A stretch of 64,000 nt of DNA from an uncultured SAR86 cluster bacterium (lineage in GTDB: Bacteria > Pseudomonadota > Gammaproteobacteria > Magnimaribacterales > D2472). A model generated the notes under the pieces. The model worked only from the letters and a program-made list of their open reading frames with translations, made no database searches and had not been told where the DNA came from. Position numbers and translations under genes: made by a program. Where the stretch lies: NCBI GenBank assembly GCA_902601475.1, contig CACKNK010000002.1, positions 62,001 through 126,000 of the forward strand. Reading direction: 5' to 3'. This document shows positions 10,933 through 21,195 of the stretch, piece after piece (position 1 is the first letter of the stretch; each line of letters starts with the position of its first letter).

Positions 10933-11555
10933 AAGAAAAAGATGTAGAGTTATTCCTACTTGAAAACAGGGATTTCTTTGTTAATCATCCTGCCATCCTT
11001 GCTGAAATGGATTTTGAAGAAGAAAAAGGTGGTGTATCTTCATTGCTTCAGCGCCAAGTTGCTCGCTTAAGAGATGAGCAAAATAAACTTACAGGGCTTT
11101 TATCAAATTTTTTAGAAACTGGTAAGGAAAACGAAATTCTATTCTCAAAAATTAGATCACTTGTTCTTCAGATTTTAGACGCTGACAGTCATGAGATGAC
11201 AAAAAAAGTTTTTGAATCATCTTTAAAAAAGGATTTCCAAATAGAGGCATGCTCACTAGAATTTCTCGACCAAAAATCACTAATTAATTTGGGAGATGCA
11301 ACAAAACTGAATCTCCTTAAATCAGAGGTTTTCACAGGGACCTTCAATATAAAAAATCTCAAAACATTCTTTAATAGTGAAAAAATAAAATCAGCAGTGA
11401 TTGCAAGCTTTAATTATGGTGAAGAAAAATTTGGATTAATTAAGTTTGGTTCTGAGGACCCCATCAAGTATCTCGGCGAAGCAGATGTTACTTTTGTTGA
11501 GTTTCTTAGAGATGTGCTTGCAGTTTCATTAAAGCGTCTTAATCATAATGTCTGA
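10920..11555 (+). CDS. DUF484 family protein
   Basis: ORF between dapF and xerC; FLLENRDFFVNHPAIL and GVSSLLQRQVARLRD typical of DUF484. Confidence 0.85.
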   Translation: MGKLKEKDVELFLLENRDFFVNHPAILAEMDFEEEKGGVSSLLQRQVARLRDEQNKLTGLLSNFLETGKENEILFSKIRSLVLQILDADSHEMTKKVFESSLKKDFQIEACSLEFLDQKSLINLGDATKLNLLKSEVFTGTFNIKNLKTFFNSEKIKSAVIASFNYGEEKFGLIKFGSEDPIKYLGEADVTFVEFLRDVLAVSLKRLNHNV

Positions 11556-12456
11556 TAAAGAAATCTTTTTTGTTTTTGAAGATGCTCTTAGATACACAAA
11601 TTATTTGAAAGATATAAAAGGGTTATCAGAAAATTCTCAAAGAGCATATTTAAGAGACCTTAAAAAATTTTCTGATTACATAGCAAAAAAAGATTGCAGT
11701 ACATATAGGCAAATTACTTCTGATATTTGCTCTGAATGGTTAGGTCAGTTATTCGCAGATAACTTGAGTGCTAAAAGCATTCAACGTCATGTGTCTTCGG
11801 GAAAGGGATTCTTTAATTTCTTGAAACAGAATAGCTTAGTCGATTCATCTCCATTTGATGATGTGGTAACACCCAAAGCACCAAAGAATCTTCCTGAAGT
11901 CCTTAGCCCTGATCAAGTAAATAACTTGCTCTCATTTCCAGCAAAGAAACCTCAAGATTTTAGAGATCTTGCAATTCTTGAGCTTATTTATTCTTGTGGT
12001 TTGCGTGTTTCTGAAGCAAGCAATATTAATATTGATGACTTTGAAGATAATAAATCATTCTTGAGGGTATTAGGTAAGGGCTCTAAAACTAGATTAATTC
12101 CAGTTGGAAGTTTTGCTTTAAAGTCAGTTGATGTCTGGTTGAAGCATCGGAATAAAATTGATCCTGATACAAAAGCATTATTTATTAATCTTCGTGGAGA
12201 AAGATTGTCTGTTAGGTCAATCCAAGAAAGGATTAAAAAAATAGCAATTGCTCAGGGTCTTCCTCCTGTTCATCCTCATATGCTGAGGCATAGCTTTGCA
12301 ACCCATCTTTTAGAATCAAGCGGTGACTTAAGAAGTATTCAGGAGCTATTGGGACATAGTTCATTGTCAACCACCCAAATATACACAAAATTAGATTATC
12401 AGCATCTGATTAGAATTTATGAAAAATCACATCCAAAAGCTTTTCTTGATTCATGA
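11548..12456 (+). CDS. xerC: tyrosine recombinase XerC
   Basis: ORF; ELIYSCGLRVSEA, HMLRHSFATHLLESSGDLRSIQELLGHSSLSTTQIYTKL. Confidence 0.94.
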   Translation: MSDKEIFFVFEDALRYTNYLKDIKGLSENSQRAYLRDLKKFSDYIAKKDCSTYRQITSDICSEWLGQLFADNLSAKSIQRHVSSGKGFFNFLKQNSLVDSSPFDDVVTPKAPKNLPEVLSPDQVNNLLSFPAKKPQDFRDLAILELIYSCGLRVSEASNINIDDFEDNKSFLRVLGKGSKTRLIPVGSFALKSVDVWLKHRNKIDPDTKALFINLRGERLSVRSIQERIKKIAIAQGLPPVHPHMLRHSFATHLLESSGDLRSIQELLGHSSLSTTQIYTKLDYQHLIRIYEKSHPKAFLDS

Positions 12457-13163
12457 GAGCTAAAATTAAAGCTATTACTTTTGATCTTGATGATACATTT
12501 TGGGATATAGGTCCTGTGATCATAAATGCAGAAATAAAAACACGAGAGTGGATAGAGAGCAGCTTAGATGAAGAGATAGCTTGGGGAGACTATGAGTCCT
12601 TTATGCTTCTTCGAGAAGACCTAATTAAAAAAAATGAGCGTCTGGCATATGATTTGGGGGCACTTAGAAGAGAGAGTATTAAGCATCACGTTAAGCATGC
12701 GTTCAGTAATGAAAAACAGCTAGATGCTTTTGTTGAATCAGCTTTTGAAATATTTTTTGATTTAAGGCAACAGGTGACTCTATATCCACATGTAAAAGAT
12801 TTCTTAGCTGCTGCCTCTGCAAGGTTGCCTCTTGGAATTCTTACTAATGGAAACGCTGACGTAAAAAAAATTGGTATTGATAAATTTTTCAAATGCCACT
12901 TTACCTCATTAGATGTTAAGTCAAACAAGCCCTCATCAAAACACTTTAAAAAAGCAGTCGAGTTCTTTGATGTGCTTCCTGAGGAAATCCTTCATGTTGG
13001 GGACGATAAAATTGCTGACATAAGTGGCTGTATAAGGGCTGGTCTGAATCCTTTATGGTTTAATAATAAATCTAATAAATGGGACTTAGATCTAGAGGAG
13101 CCTCCTCAGATTAGTTCTTGGGAAAACGCACTGGAATATATTGAGCAAAATTATGAATTCTAA
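12453..13163 (+). CDS. HAD-family hydrolase (YigB-like)
   Basis: ORF; ITFDLDDTFWD, LGILTNGNAD, HVGDDKIADISG; follows xerC as in other Gammaproteobacteria. Confidence 0.85.
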   Translation: MRAKIKAITFDLDDTFWDIGPVIINAEIKTREWIESSLDEEIAWGDYESFMLLREDLIKKNERLAYDLGALRRESIKHHVKHAFSNEKQLDAFVESAFEIFFDLRQQVTLYPHVKDFLAAASARLPLGILTNGNADVKKIGIDKFFKCHFTSLDVKSNKPSSKHFKKAVEFFDVLPEEILHVGDDKIADISGCIRAGLNPLWFNNKSNKWDLDLEEPPQISSWENALEYIEQNYEF

Positions 13164-13383
13164 AGAGTCCTTACAAGCCTTGGTTGGTGTTATTCAAGAA
13201 AAAATTGAGGAACTTGGTTCCAATAATCCATCGGACGAGGTAGAAAAATTAATTAAATCAAAGTTAGAACCATTCCTTGAAAAGCAAGGCTATGTCAGTA
13301 AAGAAAAATATGAGAGTGTACTTAAGATTCTGGAAAGCTTAGAAAGGCGTCTTGAGAAACTTGAATCGAGATCAGAAAAATAA
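13153..13383 (+). CDS. ubiK: ubiquinone biosynthesis accessory factor UbiK / BMFP-domain protein
   Basis: Short protein with predicted C-terminal coiled coil (YVSKEKYESVLKILESLERRLEKLE); start moved to ATG 13153. Confidence 0.75.
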   Translation: MNSKESLQALVGVIQEKIEELGSNNPSDEVEKLIKSKLEPFLEKQGYVSKEKYESVLKILESLERRLEKLESRSEK

Positions 13384-13384
13384 T

Positions 13385-13822
13385 TTAAAGAGTATCCAGC
13401 ATATATTCTACTGCTAGACCAATTTCTTCTTTTGTACAATCACTACAAAGCCCTTTTGCAGGCATTCCACCAATCCCTGACCAAGCATTGTTAATTAGCA
13501 TGTCCGTTCCTTTTGCTAACCTTTGCTCCCATTGACTTTGGTTGGCAAGCATTGGCGCCCCTGCAACACCAGCATCATGACAAGCGGCACATCCGCTTGT
13601 ATATATTTGTTCTGCTGAGCGTGATCCTCCCGCTGCAGATGAAGATGTAGCTGCAAGAACTGCCTGACCACAAGATTCACCTTGCAAACAAATCGCAACA
13701 TCTGATGAAAGTCTTGATGAAACAAGCTCATCATATTTTTTGCCATTAAACATAAAGATAACAGCACAAACAACAGTAAGAATTGGAAGTATTTTTTTCA
13801 TATTATGAATTAGGTTTTTCAA
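13385..13822 (-). CDS. cytochrome c5-like monoheme cytochrome
   Basis: ORF; SGCAACHDAGVAGAPML, GGMPAKGLCSDCTKEEI. Confidence 0.88.
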   Translation of the reverse strand: MKNLIHNMKKILPILTVVCAVIFMFNGKKYDELVSSRLSSDVAICLQGESCGQAVLAATSSSAAGGSRSAEQIYTSGCAACHDAGVAGAPMLANQSQWEQRLAKGTDMLINNAWSGIGGMPAKGLCSDCTKEEIGLAVEYMLDTL

Positions 13823-14423
13823 TATTAATTAAATAGTCAACGGTATCAAGCATCTTGCTGGTAGATCCTTTGACTTGAATTTTATATTTGCCATCTACAA
13901 ACATCATTGGCACAGCAGAGACTTTTAGTTTTCGTGACAATTCAATTGATCTTTTCACTTTTTGCCTAACTGAGAATGAGTTCATTTGTTTATATGCCTC
14001 TTGCTCGTCAATACCAAGCTTGGACAAAAACTCCAATATAGACTTTTCACTTGATAGGTAATTACCCTCTTTGTGAATTGCTGTAAAAACAGCACCATGC
14101 CCAGTTTCTCCAATTTTTAGAGCCTCAATAGTGTAATAAAGCGTGGCGTGAAGTTGATGCATTGGACCCCAACCTACTGGAAGCTTTGCAAATTTAACGT
14201 CATCATTTAATTCTTTCTTCCACTTGTTGATCACCGGCTCAAAAGAATAGCAATGACCACACCCGTACCAAAAAGCTTCTATTACCTCTACTTTGCCATC
14301 TTGTTTAATTGGCAATGGAGAGGAAATTCTTTCATAGTCTCTTCCAGCCTGATATTGAGCAATAGTATTGCAAGATAGCAAGACTGTAAGAATTAAAGTC
14401 GATGCATTTAAGAGTTTCTTCAT
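13803..14423 (-). CDS. dsbA: thiol:disulfide interchange protein DsbA
   Basis: ORF; EAFWYGCGHCYSFEP, cis-Pro region SAVPMMFVDGKY; start at 14423 (MKKLLNAST) more likely than 14474. Confidence 0.9.
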   Translation of the reverse strand: MKKLLNASTLILTVLLSCNTIAQYQAGRDYERISSPLPIKQDGKVEVIEAFWYGCGHCYSFEPVINKWKKELNDDVKFAKLPVGWGPMHQLHATLYYTIEALKIGETGHGAVFTAIHKEGNYLSSEKSILEFLSKLGIDEQEAYKQMNSFSVRQKVKRSIELSRKLKVSAVPMMFVDGKYKIQVKGSTSKMLDTVDYLINIEKPNS

Positions 14424-14424
14424 T

Positions 14425-15078
14425 TTATTTCCTGTAAAGCCCATGCATGTAATTGGCAAGAGCTTCAATGTCATTATCTTTTAAGTTAGCCGATGCGGCC
14501 TGCATCACCAATGCATAATTTCCTGCATTTCTGCTTTGAGATCTATATTCTTTTAGGGTACTGATTAAATAACCTTTTTGCTGTCCTGAAATTTTGGGAA
14601 AACCGGCCTGGATATTCCCTTCTCCATATAAAGAATGACAGGCAGTACATGCTGGTATCCCTCGACTTAAATCTCCTGCTCTGTACAAAGACTCTCCTAA
14701 TGCAAGCAAATCAACATCAGAATCAGCCTGTCCAACAGATGCAGAGCTTTCTGCATAGAAGGCAGCTATATCAAATAATTCATCACTGCTTAAAGTTTTT
14801 AGATAAGGAATGACCGCGGTCATAAGTGCATTTTCTCTCTCACCATTTACAAAATAAACCAATTGATCATACAAATATTTCTGATTTTGACCTGCGAGAC
14901 TGGGCCAATCTGTATTAATACTATTGCCATCATTTCCATGGCAAGCTGCACAAGTTGCTACTAATGAAGAACCATTTGAAGCATCTCCAGTTTTAAGTAC
15001 ATTGGGAATATTTAATTCTGCAGCATAGGAATTAACACCAATGAAAACTAAACTGATAGTTAAAAGTACTTTTTGCAT
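14425..15078 (-). CDS. diheme cytochrome c4
   Basis: ORF; two CxxCH motifs (CAACHGNDG, CTACHSLYG), signal peptide. Confidence 0.92.
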   Translation of the reverse strand: MQKVLLTISLVFIGVNSYAAELNIPNVLKTGDASNGSSLVATCAACHGNDGNSINTDWPSLAGQNQKYLYDQLVYFVNGERENALMTAVIPYLKTLSSDELFDIAAFYAESSASVGQADSDVDLLALGESLYRAGDLSRGIPACTACHSLYGEGNIQAGFPKISGQQKGYLISTLKEYRSQSRNAGNYALVMQAASANLKDNDIEALANYMHGLYRK

Positions 15079-15139
15079 TTTTGATATTTAATAAAGAGAG
15101 CCTATTATATGCGCAGAGGCGCCTGCATAAAAGATAAAT

Positions 15140-15730
15140 ATGAAAAATCCCTTTAAAAACACAGTCTTTGAATTTGGTGTGCTGAACTATAAATCCATGC
15201 CTGATGAAGGTTGTGCTGAAGTGCTATTGTCAGGCAGGTCAAATGCAGGAAAATCAAGTGCTTTAAATGCCCTGGCTGAGAATCGTAAACTTGCAAGAAC
15301 AAGCAAAACGCCTGGTCGTACTACAGAAATAAACTTTTTTCGTGTTAATGAAGATCTAAGGCTGCTAGATCTGCCTGGTTACGGTTTTGCCAAATCAAAT
15401 AGGTCAAAAAAGAAAGACTGGGGACCAATGCTTGGTGAATATTTTCAAAAAAGACATTCCTTGAAAGCAGTGGTTGTCTTTATGGATATCAGACACCCTT
15501 TAAAGGAAATCGATATTGATATGATTGGTCTTTGTAGGGATTTTGACGTTGAATTTCTTCCAGTATTAACGAAATCTGATAAGGTCTCAAATAATCAAAT
15601 TTTTAAGTTGAAGCAAGAGGTTCAAAGGAAAACTGGTGTGAGAGAAGTCCTTGCAATCTCAGCTTTAAAAGATCAAGGAATTAAGGAGCTAAGGACTCGT
15701 CTGATAAACTATTCTCTTATAGATGAGTGA
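15140..15730 (+). CDS. engB: ribosome biogenesis GTP-binding protein EngB/YihA
   Basis: ORF; GRSNAGKSSALNAL, TSKTPGRTTEINFF, DLPGYGFA, TKSDKV. Confidence 0.95.
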   Translation: MKNPFKNTVFEFGVLNYKSMPDEGCAEVLLSGRSNAGKSSALNALAENRKLARTSKTPGRTTEINFFRVNEDLRLLDLPGYGFAKSNRSKKKDWGPMLGEYFQKRHSLKAVVVFMDIRHPLKEIDIDMIGLCRDFDVEFLPVLTKSDKVSNNQIFKLKQEVQRKTGVREVLAISALKDQGIKELRTRLINYSLIDE

Positions 15731-16247
15731 CCTAAGTTTTCAACAACAAGCATGTACGTTATCGCTTGAAGATGGATTAATTGAATACAGATCCTACTTG
15801 CAAATGAATAATAAAAAACAGCTTAAAGACGTTCCAGGCTCGTCCATAATAAGAGATCATGACGTTACGCATGTCATATTTGGTTTAGATACCTCTCTTG
15901 AGCAAGAATCTCTTTTGGATTCATGGTTGTTTTCTGGAGCCAGTTGGAAATTGAAAGATTTGCTCGCCTATGGAAAGCTGCCAGAATTAAAAGAGCTTAA
16001 TAAATATCTTGGTCGTGAAGTTGGCTATTTCAGACTTATAAGAATGGTAATTTCTTTGATTCCTACGAAGATCCTTATCTGGAAGCGTGCTCGAAGAATG
16101 AAAAAAAAATGGCCATTCAAATCCTATGAGGAATATTTAAAGATAAGAATTTGTGATATTAGAGATGAGTTTGGCATAAAAATTTTATTACCTGAGGAAA
16201 GAAAATTAAAAAATCCTGTTATTTGGAGTGGTCTTATTCGAAATTAG
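15723..16247 (+). CDS. Coq4-like protein (candidate ubiquinone biosynthesis)
   Basis: ORF; RDHDVTHVIFGLDTSLEQE matches HDxxHx11E exactly; nearby WKRARRMKKKWPF. Confidence 0.7.
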   Translation: MSDLSFQQQACTLSLEDGLIEYRSYLQMNNKKQLKDVPGSSIIRDHDVTHVIFGLDTSLEQESLLDSWLFSGASWKLKDLLAYGKLPELKELNKYLGREVGYFRLIRMVISLIPTKILIWKRARRMKKKWPFKSYEEYLKIRICDIRDEFGIKILLPEERKLKNPVIWSGLIRN

Positions 16248-16248
16248 A

Positions 16249-18936
16249 TTAATGCGCCTCATTCCAATTGTTTCCAGATTCTGCTTCAACAATTAGCGGC
16301 ACCGAGAGGCTAAATGTATTTTCCATAAGGGAAACAATTTGTTCTTGATACTCTTTGGTTTTTGATTTTTTTACTTCAAAGACCAATTCATCATGTACTT
16401 GCATAATCATTTTTATTTCATTACTGGAGTCTGAGTCCTCTATCCAGTGATACACATCTATCATAGCCTTTTTAATGATATCTGCAGCAGAGCCCTGTAA
16501 TGGTCCATTAATCGCTGCTCTTTCTGCGGCTTGTCTTCTAAGGCCATTCCCTGAATTTATTTCAGGCACATGAACCCTTCTGCCCATCACGGTTTCAACA
16601 TAACCTTTTGCTTTTGCCTCCCCTCTAATTGACTCCATGTATGCATTCACTCCCTGATATTTATCAAAATAAGAATCAAGGTATTGTTGAGCATCTTGTC
16701 TTGAAATTCCGAGCTGGCGCGTAAGACCAAATGCTGACATGCCATACATTAAGCCAAAATTAATTGCTTTAGCTTTGCGTCGATGATCAGAGGTTACCTC
16801 ATCAATTGGAATTGAAAATATCTCAGAGGCAGTGGAGGCATGAACATCGAGCCCTTCTTTGAAGGCTCTAGTTAAATTTGTATCTTCAGAAAGATGCGCC
16901 ATGATCCTTAGTTCAATCTGTGAGTAATCAGCAGAAATTATTATATTGCCTGGTTCTGCAATGAAAGCCTGTCTGATCTTTCTACCCTCTTCTGTCTTAA
17001 TGGGAATGTTTTGAAGGTTTGGTTCAGTTGAAGAAAGCCTTCCTGTTGAGGTCACAGCCTGTTGATAAGAGGTATGAACTCTTTTTGTTTGATTGTGAAT
17101 CATTTTCACAAGACTGTCAGTGTAAGTTGATTTAAGTTTTGCTAGACCTCTATACTCCAAAATAACTTTTGGAAGTTCATATTCTTCAGATAGTCGAACA
17201 AGCGTTTCCTCGTTGGTGGAAGGCTGTCCTTTTGGAGTTTTCTTAAGAATTGGTAGTCCAAGTTTATTGAAAAGAATTTCAAGTAACTGCTTGGGTGAAT
17301 CTAAATTAAATTCCTCTCCAGCAATTTTATATGCTTGTTTTTGAAGCTTATCAATTCGTAACGAAAGCTCTTTGGAATAGCTTTCAAGAAAATTTTGATC
17401 GATTTTTACACCATTGGTTTCGATTTTAAGAAGTGCATTTAGGGCAGGTTTCTCAATGGTTTCTAACAAAGTATTTAATGATTTTTCCTTGGCTAATTGG
17501 TCTGAAAAATATTTGAAAAGTCTTAAGGTGATATCAGCATCCTCTGCGGCATATTCTGTTGCAATATCTAGATCCACTTGAGAAAAACTAATTCTTTTTT
17601 TCCCTGTACCAACTACTTCATCAAATTTTGTTGGCTCATAATCCAAATAATTCTTTGCTAAATAATCTAGTCCATGTCGTGATCCAGTACTATTAAATAC
17701 ATAAGATAAAAGCATGGTATCGGCAAAAAAATCAGTGACGGCAAAACCATGTCTTCGTAACACCGGTAAATCAAATTTTAGATTTTGACCAACTAACTTT
17801 TTTTCATTAGCAACAATTACGGGTCCAAGAATGTCTTCTGCATCCGACAATGAAATTTGGTCAGGCGCTCCATCATAATTATGGCCAAAAGGAATGTAAC
17901 AACCTTCGCCTGATTTAGTGCTTAGAGATATCCCTAGTAGATTCGTGGTCTTTGTATCCAGTGAATCGGTTTCAGTATCTATTGCGAAGACATTTGATTG
18001 GCTGATTTCTTCGCAAACTTTTAAAAGGGCATCTTTGTCTAGTACACAAACATAATTACTTTTTATTGTCTTGGGTTTTGTTTTATTTTGTGGGGTTGAG
18101 ATCCAGGCATTAAATTCAAGCTCGATGAATAATGCTTCTAGCTCCTTAGTGTTTTCTTCAACTGCAATTAATTTATCAATACTAATTTCAAGATCAACAT
18201 CCTTTTTAAGTGATACCAACTCAACATTCCTTGCCAAATCGTCTATGGAATTTCTAAAGGATTCTCCAACAGCGCCTTTAAGTGATTCAGCATTATCAAT
18301 TATTGTTGAAATATCTTGATATTCATTCAGCCATTTAGATGCGGTTTTTGGCCCTACCTTTGGAACACCTGGAATGTTATCAGATGAATCTCCAACTAAA
18401 GCCAGGTATTCAATAATTTGATTTGGCTTCACATTGAATTTCTTTTCTACCCCTTTTTCATCGAACTCTTCACTGGTCATTGTGTTCATCATCGATACGC
18501 TTCCGTCTTCGACAAGCTGCATCAAATCTTTATCAAGACTAGAGATAATAATTTCGTATTTTGACTTAAGCTCCTCTGCAAGAGTTGCTATTACATCATC
18601 TGCTTCAACTCCTTTAATCTCTATGACTGGAGCCGCCATGGAATTACAAATAGATTTTAATGGCTCAAGTTGTTCAACAAGCTCTTTTGGCATAGGCGGC
18701 CGATTTGCTTTGTAAGTATTAAGAATCTCATGTCTGAAATTTTTTCCCTTTGCATCAAAGACAGTAATTATTTTTGATTCTGGATGTTCTTTTTTTAAAT
18801 TTCTCAGCATATTAACAACACCTTTAATTGCCCCAGTAGGAAGTCCTTTAGAAGTCGTTAGAGGTGGCATAGCATGAAATGCTCTATAAAGATATGAGGA
18901 GCCATCAATTAAAAAAACTTTGTTTTTGGATGCCAT
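16249..18936 (-). CDS. polA: DNA polymerase I
   Basis: ORF 895 aa; FLIDGSSYLYRAFHAMP, FAIDTETDSLD, ADYSQIELRIMAHLS, QVHDELVFEV. Confidence 0.97.
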   Translation of the reverse strand: MASKNKVFLIDGSSYLYRAFHAMPPLTTSKGLPTGAIKGVVNMLRNLKKEHPESKIITVFDAKGKNFRHEILNTYKANRPPMPKELVEQLEPLKSICNSMAAPVIEIKGVEADDVIATLAEELKSKYEIIISSLDKDLMQLVEDGSVSMMNTMTSEEFDEKGVEKKFNVKPNQIIEYLALVGDSSDNIPGVPKVGPKTASKWLNEYQDISTIIDNAESLKGAVGESFRNSIDDLARNVELVSLKKDVDLEISIDKLIAVEENTKELEALFIELEFNAWISTPQNKTKPKTIKSNYVCVLDKDALLKVCEEISQSNVFAIDTETDSLDTKTTNLLGISLSTKSGEGCYIPFGHNYDGAPDQISLSDAEDILGPVIVANEKKLVGQNLKFDLPVLRRHGFAVTDFFADTMLLSYVFNSTGSRHGLDYLAKNYLDYEPTKFDEVVGTGKKRISFSQVDLDIATEYAAEDADITLRLFKYFSDQLAKEKSLNTLLETIEKPALNALLKIETNGVKIDQNFLESYSKELSLRIDKLQKQAYKIAGEEFNLDSPKQLLEILFNKLGLPILKKTPKGQPSTNEETLVRLSEEYELPKVILEYRGLAKLKSTYTDSLVKMIHNQTKRVHTSYQQAVTSTGRLSSTEPNLQNIPIKTEEGRKIRQAFIAEPGNIIISADYSQIELRIMAHLSEDTNLTRAFKEGLDVHASTASEIFSIPIDEVTSDHRRKAKAINFGLMYGMSAFGLTRQLGISRQDAQQYLDSYFDKYQGVNAYMESIRGEAKAKGYVETVMGRRVHVPEINSGNGLRRQAAERAAINGPLQGSAADIIKKAMIDVYHWIEDSDSSNEIKMIMQVHDELVFEVKKSKTKEYQEQIVSLMENTFSLSVPLIVEAESGNNWNEAH

Positions 18937-19006
18937 ATTTTATTATCTCACCTGCATAAATTTTGTTCCAACGGATATATAATTTAGCTATCTTAATGAT
19001 TGCTCT

Positions 19007-19489
19007 GTGAACTACTTAATTAAACATCATAACTTGGTAATATTTTTTATATGCTTGGGCTTGTTGATTGGGGCTTTCATATTTGATGCTTTGGGTATTT
19101 ATCCTTGCCCTATGTGTATTGTGCAAAGGTGGTGTTTTGCTTTTGCTGGGTTGTCTGCATTAGGGTTATCAATTTTTAAAAATAACTATCTCAACAGGCT
19201 CTTGACGGTAGTGCTATATGGGTTTTTGATTTTTGGAATACTATTTTCTTCTAGACAGATTTTTGTGCAAAACCTCCCCATAGATGAGCTGATGTCTATA
19301 GGTGGTTGCGGCATGCCATTTAGTACCATGGTTGAATATCAGGGTTTATTTAATGCCTTAATAATGGCTTATCAGGGCGGGCCCTCTTGCGCTGAAGATG
19401 GCTGGAGATTTATTTTTAACTTTGCTGAGTGGGCGCTAATTGCATTTTTAGGGATGACCTTTTTGAAAACAATTAGTGCTTTAAAGTAA
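19007..19489 (+). CDS. dsbB: disulfide bond formation protein DsbB
   Basis: ORF; CPMCIVQRWCF, multiple TM helices, GGPSCAEDGW. Confidence 0.9.
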   Translation: MNYLIKHHNLVIFFICLGLLIGAFIFDALGIYPCPMCIVQRWCFAFAGLSALGLSIFKNNYLNRLLTVVLYGFLIFGILFSSRQIFVQNLPIDELMSIGGCGMPFSTMVEYQGLFNALIMAYQGGPSCAEDGWRFIFNFAEWALIAFLGMTFLKTISALK

Positions 19490-19493
19490 AGAT

Positions 19494-19512
19494 AATGTAG
19501 CAAAACTACATT
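19494..19512 (+). terminator. possible intrinsic terminator after dsbB
   Basis: AATGTAG-CAAAA-CTACATT, 7-bp inverted repeat followed by TTATTATA. Confidence 0.4.
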
Positions 19513-19636
19513 TTATTATATCTGTGATCCCTTTATTATAAGGTTTTCCAAATTTCTTGACCTAAGTATCCATTTAAAATTTAATTTCACTACACACAGA
19601 TAGACACAAGTATTTATCAACCTATAATATTTATAT

Positions 19637-21184
19637 ATGAGCAATGATCAGTCAGCTTTGACCAAAGAATTTTGTTTATCTGCACAAGAGCTTCTTGATA
19701 AGGCTATTGAAAATGGTGAAGGTATCATTGCATCTAACGGAGCCTTATCTGTTGAGACAGGCGAAAGAACAGGCAGAAGTCCTAATGACAGATTTATTGT
19801 TAAAGAACCTAGCACGGAAGATTTAATTGACTGGGGTGAGATTAACAAACCCTTTGAAGTAGATGCATTTAATTTGCTTTGGGATAAAGTTCACTCTTAT
19901 TTAGCGGAAAAAGATAGATACAAATCTAATGTGCACGTCGGCTCACATGACGAGCACTATATCCCAATTAATATTACAACTGAAACAGCATGGCATAACA
20001 TGTTCTCGCAATTAATTTTTGTCTGTCCAGATGAATTTAATCCAAAGGAAAAACAGTGTTGGGAAATTTTAAGTGCTCCAAATTTTGAGTGCGACCCTGC
20101 AGTCGATGGAACTAATTCAGAAGCAAGTGTGATAATTAATTTTGCAAAGAGAAAGGTCATAATTGCTGGCATGAAATATGCAGGAGAAATGAAAAAAGCA
20201 ATGTTCTCTGTTCAAAATTTCCTCCTTCCAGAAAAAGATGTTCTGCCAATGCATTGCTCAGCAAATGTGGATGCTAATGGAAAAGTTGCTTTATTTTTTG
20301 GCTTGTCTGGTACTGGAAAAACAACCCTATCAGCTGATCCATCGTGTCACCTTATTGGTGATGATGAGCATGGATGGTCTGAGGGTTCTGTATTTAACTT
20401 TGAAGGCGGCTGTTATGCAAAATGCATAGATCTTTCCGAGGAGAATGAGCCTGTTATTTGGAAAGCAATTAAAAAAGGCAGCATCATTGAAAATGTAATT
20501 TTAGATGATCAACTGGTGCCTGATTATGCTGATACATCTCTTACTCAAAATTCACGTTGTTGTTATCCAAGATCTCATGTTGAAAAAGCAGTCCCCACAA
20601 ACAATGGGCCTGAACCTGAAGTTGTAATTTTTCTGACTTGTGATTTAACTGGTGTTCTGCCCCCGGTTTCAATCCTTAGTAAGGAAGCAGCTGCATACCA
20701 TTTTTTGAGTGGCTATACAGCAAAAGTAGGTTCTACAGAGGTTGGTTCTACATCTGCAATTGAGTCAACATTTTCAACTTGCTTTGGTGCACCTTTTTTC
20801 CCTAGGCCTGCTGGTGTTTATGCTGATCTGCTAATCAAAAGAATAGAATCTTTTAATTCTCAAGTTTATTTGGTTAATACGGGCTGGACTGGAGGCCCAC
20901 ATGGTGTTGGTGAAAGATTTAGTATCCCCACTACAAGGAGAATTGTTAATGCTATTCAAGCTGGGGAACTAAAAACCACAGAAAAAACAATGCTTGATGG
21001 TTTAAATTTAGAAATCCCAAATCATATTGAAGGGGTTGATAAGAACATACTCAACCCTAGACAAACATGGGATAATGCTGATGATTATGATGAGGCTGCA
21101 AAAAAACTAATAGCTCAATTTGAAGAAAATTTTAAAAAATTTAACGTTAGACCAGAAATCTCCAAGGCCGGACCTAGCATGTAG
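19637..21184 (+). CDS. pckA: phosphoenolpyruvate carboxykinase (ATP)
   Basis: [38 protein letters not shown]. Confidence 0.96.
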   Translation: MSNDQSALTKEFCLSAQELLDKAIENGEGIIASNGALSVETGERTGRSPNDRFIVKEPSTEDLIDWGEINKPFEVDAFNLLWDKVHSYLAEKDRYKSNVHVGSHDEHYIPINITTETAWHNMFSQLIFVCPDEFNPKEKQCWEILSAPNFECDPAVDGTNSEASVIINFAKRKVIIAGMKYAGEMKKAMFSVQNFLLPEKDVLPMHCSANVDANGKVALFFGLSGTGKTTLSADPSCHLIGDDEHGWSEGSVFNFEGGCYAKCIDLSEENEPVIWKAIKKGSIIENVILDDQLVPDYADTSLTQNSRCCYPRSHVEKAVPTNNGPEPEVVIFLTCDLTGVLPPVSILSKEAAAYHFLSGYTAKVGSTEVGSTSAIESTFSTCFGAPFFPRPAGVYADLLIKRIESFNSQVYLVNTGWTGGPHGVGERFSIPTTRRIVNAIQAGELKTTEKTMLDGLNLEIPNHIEGVDKNILNPRQTWDNADDYDEAAKKLIAQFEENFKKFNVRPEISKAGPSM

Positions 21185-21195
21185 GGTTAGGATAA

